From NCBI GenBank assembly GCA_002270565.1, contig NQMI01000005.1, positions 682,001 through 746,000 of the forward strand: a DNA stretch of 64,000 nt, read 5' to 3'. Below the pieces are notes generated by a model that worked only from the letters and a program-made list of their open reading frames with translations, was not told the origin of the DNA and did not search any database. The stretch is from Stenocarpella maydis. Taxonomy: Eukaryota; Ascomycota; Sordariomycetes; Diaporthales; Diaporthaceae. Below, piece by piece: positions 58,989 to 64,000 of the stretch. A program made the position numbers and the translations under genes. Each line of letters opens with the position of its first letter. Within the stretch, counting starts at the first letter, position 1.

Positions 58989-58990
<2 letters not shown>

Positions 58991-59805
58991 CACAAAGAGA
59001 GAGATTATTCTTCTGAAATCAATCACATCAAAACAACAGAGAATCCTCAGCGTCAATCCCGCCTGGTTGCTGATCATTGTTGATCACTGCTCTGCTGCGC
59101 CGTGCGTCGTCCCACCCGCCAGACTGCGCACGCGAAAGCAGAGGCAAAAAAAAAGAGAATCCCAAGAAAACCCCGGCTCTCCGTTACCTTGACAGCGCCA
59201 CCACCGGCCTTGAACTTTGTTTGGATCCTTTAAACGTCATCCCACGCCCACCACAGGATTTCGCCCGCGCCTCTCCTGCGCCTTGCACGCACAAACTAAA
59301 ACCAAAAGGCCTCTTGCCCGGGCCCTTGGTTTGAAAACAACCTCGAGACATCGGCCTTTGACTTTCAACCACCACAACCGCCCTTCTCCACTGGGCCGCG
59401 GCCCACGGAACCTGACTTTCAAAACACCAACCGCTTACTCTCCCACCTCAACCCCAGACCAACCTTCTGTTGCACACCCCACGATGTTCCTGTCCTTATA
59501 GCAACACTGTCCCTAGGGACACCTTTTTCCACGCGCAACCTCCTGGCCGCTCGGACCCGAAGGGGAGGGCTGCGCACCTTACCAGCAGATATCTCGCCTC
59601 ACAGTCGCCCAACTACCCGGTTTCTCGGTCTCTTGTCCATTGACCAGCTCGGCGCGACCCGGTCAACCGACCTGTCTCGAGTCCTGATCTGCCCTGCGTT
59701 ACCAAACCGACGCACACCTGCATATATCGCCACTGCAACCCTGTGCCGCACCCGGCCGCCACACCCACGTACATACACATACCTAAACCCACCATAGTAT
59801 TCATA

Positions 59806-62049
59806 ATGTTGAGATATCCAGAGCGCGGCAACGCAACGTCCAACGTGCTGGCCTGGAGCTCCCACTCCGCAAACGTCGAGTCTGTCGCCGACGACGACGC
59901 CCCAGCCGACGCCGACGAGCCGCCAGATTCCACCATGGCGAGCAACTACCAAGCCTCCCCGCAGTTCAGGAGGGCCTCTGTCGCCAAGGCCAGGGAGAAT
60001 CACGCCTCCCTCCTGACCCAGGCTCTGCAGAGCGCATCCGAGGGCGAGTCCCCCGACGGCACTCCCGTCCCCGCCGTCACCCGGCGGCGACGGTCCATCA
60101 CCAGCCAGATCTCCCTGGCTTCCACCGCCGACCTGACGAGCGACACCGGCCTGAGCACCCCGGCCAGGACTAACACCCCCAGCCCTCGCCTACCGGCCAT
60201 CGGCTTTGCTCCTCTTCCCCTGGACAAGCATCACGGCGCCCCTGGCCTCCAGATCATCGGATCTCTCCCCAGGAGGCCCGCGCCCGCGCCAGCGGCGAAG
60301 CCTGCGGAGGCACCCAAGGATCCGGCTGTGGAGGCCATTGCGAAGAAGCGCTGCATCTCCTTCGCATGTGCTAAGCCCAAGGATGATGCGCCCAAGCCAA
60401 AGGCCCCAGCACCCGCCGATGCAGCCCAGCCCGCCCAGCCGAGGAAGACTTGTATCAAGTTCGCGTGCACGGCTCGCCCCAATACCCAGCCGGCTCCACA
60501 GAAGCCGCGCTTGGAAACATCAAAGCTGGAGGAGGTTGGCTCCGCCTCGACCGTTGTGACCAAGTCACCCGCGACTACCAGGAAGGCACGCTCACCTGTC
60601 GCTGCCCGGGCCCGCTCGTCGACTCGGAGATCCACGCAGAGCCCTGTTGCCTCTCGGAAGAAGAGGTTTATCACTGCGGACTCCAAGGATCTTCAAGGCG
60701 AAATATGCCACTTCCACGAGTTTGCCAGTGACCATCCCGCAGAAGAGGATTGGATCCGCCAGGAGAAGGGCGTTGCCAAGGCCAGACTGACCCTGGACGA
60801 CCTCTTGAAGAAGGAGAACGATATCCGTCGCCTTGGCAAGGAGGCGGAAGAGGAGGCCCAGCAGGAAGAAGAGGACGAGGAGGGCGAAGGGGCTCTAGAT
60901 GAGGATGAGGACGATGAGGAGAATGTCGATGATGACGACGAACTCGTCGGAGAGGAAGATCTGGAGGACGACGACCAATCGGGCTACGGCTCCGACGACG
61001 ACTTCTCGGAGGGTTACGACACCGACGAGGAATACGGATTCGCCGACTCTGACGATGAGGAGAACGACGGGCTGCACCTGTGGACCTTTGACGCGCAGCG
61101 ATCAAGCCAGGCCCGAGGATCCGAGGCTACTCCAGTCTTTCGACCTTGGTCCCTAGGCGACCACCACTCTGACTCTTCGACTGGCTCCGGGAAGCAGGTT
61201 CGTGGCAGGCACTCGCAGTCCAGACTGACCGGCCGCCCCGTCACCCCGGAGCTGCCCGACAGCACTGACTTTGTCTGTGGTACCATGGACGAGGACAGGC
61301 CGCTGGAGGAGGCTTACCTGACCCGACTGGCCGCCCGCAAGCGGGAAAAGCTCCGCGTCATCCCTCAGGATATCGACCCCAGCTTCCCGACCTCCGAGCC
61401 GGAAGACAACGAGGGTGAAGACGTCAAGCCCAGCCATGGCAGCGGTGATCACCTGTGGCTGCATGGGGAGATTGAGGAGCTTGAGGAGGAGCGGGCCGAA
61501 AGACGGCACAGGAAGGGCGAGAACGCCTCTCCCAAGCGACTTCGCTCCCCTCCACCTAAGCGGTTCCGCTCCCCTCCGCCCAAGGCCCGTGGTCGATCCC
61601 CTCGACGCCTCTTTGATCGCGCCTCGCCCAAGCGCGTCAAGTCGCCCGCTCCGCCACCCGGCCCAAGGTCTCCTCAAGCAACGCCCACGCATGCCGAGAA
61701 CGTCTTGGCCTTCAAGACACTGGCTTCACGACCGGGGCTTATACACACCAAGTCCCTTCCTCGGGCTGCCTACTTCCCGGCCCACGTCAAGTCGGGTAAG
61801 AGGACCAGAGCCAACACGGTGAACCGTGACAGCGTCCACGTGCGAGGCGCCATTGACATCGTCAAGGGCCTGGAGCACAAGCGCCAGCGCAGAAAGGAGA
61901 AGTTTTACCAGAAATATTGCAACCGTGCCCGCAAGGGGCAGATCCCCGAGAAGAAGGCTCAGCCGGGTGAGGGCGCCGAGAGGATGCGGGAACTCGGATT
62001 GATACTGGCCGGGAAGATGGGTCAGGGCAACTACGTGATATCCATATAA
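59806..62049 (+). CDS. DUF2457-family acidic/basic protein
   Basis: Single-exon gene of 747 residues, start MLRYPERGNATSN at 59806; an upstream in-frame GTG adds nothing familiar. It fits the fungus-specific DUF2457 family, whose function is unknown. Two copies of a KRCISFAC/KTCIKFAC motif (Cys pairs at about 183/188 and 216/221) could bind metal or a partner. The conserved core EICHFHEFASDHPAEEDWI (about 310) precedes a long Asp/Glu tract with DEDEDDEENVDDDDEL. The C-terminal third has Arg/Lys-Ser-Pro repeats (RSPPPKRFRSPPPK), like SR-type or chromatin-associated proteins, and ends with a conserved basic helix (KRQRRKEKFYQKYCNRARKG). Composition suggests a nuclear protein (inference). Its single-exon form and long non-coding upstream region are typical of regulators. 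Confidence 0.87.
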   Translation: MLRYPERGNATSNVLAWSSHSANVESVADDDAPADADEPPDSTMASNYQASPQFRRASVAKARENHASLLTQALQSASEGESPDGTPVPAVTRRRRSITSQISLASTADLTSDTGLSTPARTNTPSPRLPAIGFAPLPLDKHHGAPGLQIIGSLPRRPAPAPAAKPAEAPKDPAVEAIAKKRCISFACAKPKDDAPKPKAPAPADAAQPAQPRKTCIKFACTARPNTQPAPQKPRLETSKLEEVGSASTVVTKSPATTRKARSPVAARARSSTRRSTQSPVASRKKRFITADSKDLQGEICHFHEFASDHPAEEDWIRQEKGVAKARLTLDDLLKKENDIRRLGKEAEEEAQQEEEDEEGEGALDEDEDDEENVDDDDELVGEEDLEDDDQSGYGSDDDFSEGYDTDEEYGFADSDDEENDGLHLWTFDAQRSSQARGSEATPVFRPWSLGDHHSDSSTGSGKQVRGRHSQSRLTGRPVTPELPDSTDFVCGTMDEDRPLEEAYLTRLAARKREKLRVIPQDIDPSFPTSEPEDNEGEDVKPSHGSGDHLWLHGEIEELEEERAERRHRKGENASPKRLRSPPPKRFRSPPPKARGRSPRRLFDRASPKRVKSPAPPPGPRSPQATPTHAENVLAFKTLASRPGLIHTKSLPRAAYFPAHVKSGKRTRANTVNRDSVHVRGAIDIVKGLEHKRQRRKEKFYQKYCNRARKGQIPEKKAQPGEGAERMRELGLILAGKMGQGNYVISI

Positions 62050-63234
62050 GCCAGAGTGGCAGGATAAAGGGACACAGGACGGTATACGGCGTTTTTTTTT
62101 CCTTCTCCTTTTTTCCTTTTGAGCATTTAGCAATCCATACCCAAACCACCGGCGCAAATGCATGCAGGGGGCCCGGGGGGCTTCCTCACTTTCTGGGATG
62201 GCGGGGAATATCTGGCGCAGACTTTTTGACGAGTCACGAAGGCATCATCATTCGTTGAGTTTCGCTTTTTTTTTCAATAGAAAAAAAACCTATTGGCGGC
62301 TTTTCTGTGGTTTTCATTTGTCTTCTGTTCTACGGATACCCAGCATCTGGATTTTCTAGGCTAAGTGATGATGGGGTCCTCAATTCTTATACTCGATTAC
62401 ACTGTACATAGCCGTTCTATATTTGCCTTGGCTTTAGGCATGTATGGCATGAAAAGGACCCGTACTTGCGCATGGTCATCCTACTGCATTCGCTGGACAT
62501 ATTTCATTTTGAGGACGCTTGGTGACTGGCATTATGTGGTGTTTTCCTGGTATTTTGATGCATGGCGACGGGCTGAGTTGTGTGATGGGTATTCCAGATA
62601 GGAAATAGGTCCAGGATATCATATCTACTCGTGGCGAAGACGGCTCCTTCATACGTGACGACACCTTTTAAATTGACAAGGGATGACTCAGGCCGCGTGC
62701 ATGTTAGCTTGGATATTTTGGCAAGAAGAGGTAGTGGGTTTTGTTTTGAAAAGACAATTGGCATTTTCGAAGGGGCCGGACTGCTTCTGGCTTCACTTCG
62801 TCGATGGCTTCGGCCTAAGAAATCTGCAGTCAAGTCACCAGCCTGCCGGAGCTGTGATGGTGACCGTTATGTAAGCAGGCCATTTGACCAATCACCTCCC
62901 AGTCCGCTCTTGCTGCCGGCTTAGGCGGGCCACATGCCAGGCCTGGCTGGCCTGGACCGGGCTGAACCTGCTGTCATCAAGCCCGAAAGCAACCAAACGA
63001 ACACGGATTGCATTTACAAGTCCAGTCGTGTCAATAAACTTGTTCTCTTGTCCGATACTTTTCTTCTTCCCTTTCCTGCCAAACCCACGCCACCAACCAA
63101 CACAACCTTCACTCTCCCCATATCTCGACGAGGCCATACGTCGTCGTCGCCCGACTTGAGTGCCAACCCAAAACAACAACTACAATAAGGCGGACTTGAC
63201 CCTCGACACCGCCAACCTCGCACCGTCGGTCAAG
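62050..63234. other. intergenic region between DUF2457 gene and SAR1
   Basis: T- and A-tracts near 62091-62101, 62269-62290. The right part is a CT-rich SAR1 promoter/leader (63040-63180). No gene seen. Confidence 0.5.

Positions 63235-64000
<766 letters not shown>

Larger units (their letters stand above)
53281..59805. other. gene-poor, GC-richer, microsatellite-rich region upstream of DUF2457 gene
   Basis: Open frames here overlap on both strands, are low-complexity and lack splice partners or family resemblance. Contains several microsatellites (listed separately). The last 800 bp are pyrimidine-rich and probably the long 5' leader and promoter of the next gene. Confidence 0.5.

Overview
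The window is nuclear DNA from a filamentous ascomycete, most likely a Sordariomycete (inference). Genes sit on both strands, most are split by short introns of about 55-90 nt with GT/AG ends and CTRAY-type branch sites, exons are GC-rich and spacers AT-richer. Eukaryotic housekeeping proteins are present (PEX3, TRAPP subunit Bet5, Sar1, CRIPT, a CaMKK/Snf1-activating-type kinase) beside fungus-specific families (GH71 alpha-1,3-glucanase with CBM24, Pth11-like rhodopsin-fold protein, DUF2457, NRPS-like enzyme). I rebuilt exon-intron structures by eye from splice signals, reading frame and family conservation; these are the main content of the annotation.

Layout. 0.6-7.4 kb: an epoxide-hydrolase-like gene with three frame breaks, CRIPT (minus), a CECR5/TIGR01456-type HAD hydrolase (plus) with a GC-AG intron, and a GT31-like glycosyltransferase whose 5' part is missing next to a single N. 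7.4-14.1 kb: AT-rich spacer around a six-exon Pth11-like membrane protein (minus). 14.2-20.8 kb: a 12-repeat ankyrin protein, a nucleotidyltransferase-fold (NTase) gene (minus), an inverted-repeat-bounded element carrying a minisatellite and a 9-bp repeat, a tRNA-like segment, and a second, divergent NTase-like gene (plus). 21.7-23.8 kb: an eight-exon GIT1-like MFS permease. 26.0 kb: a small secreted cysteine-rich protein. 27.2-29.7 kb: an NRPS-like A-T-R gene with a GC-AG intron, a frameshift and a truncated reductase domain. 31.2-32.4 kb: a HAD phosphatase. 34.6-37.0 kb: a GH71 mutanase. 38.3-39.0 kb: a GrpB/UPF0157 protein. 41.9-49.2 kb: a compact housekeeping block (PEX3, BET5, kinase). 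49.2-59.8 kb: about 10 kb with no convincing gene but many microsatellites, ending at a single-exon DUF2457 gene (59.8-62.0 kb). 63.2 kb to the end: SAR1, cut by the window edge.

The housekeeping genes serve secretion (Bet5 at ER-Golgi/Golgi tethering, Sar1 in COPII budding), peroxisome biogenesis (PEX3) and energy/calcium signalling (kinase). Between 14 and 38 kb the content is accessory: ankyrin, NTase-fold, permease, effector-like and cell-wall genes, with signs of decay and mobile DNA. Noteworthy signals are two independent GC-AG introns, two microexons (16 and 20 nt), seven intergenic copies of the palindrome ACCTAGGT, the inverted-repeat element between two NTase-fold genes, and a decaying NRPS-like gene. 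I did not find a clearly new multi-gene system; the ankyrin/NTase/mobile-element neighbourhood is the best candidate for follow-up.
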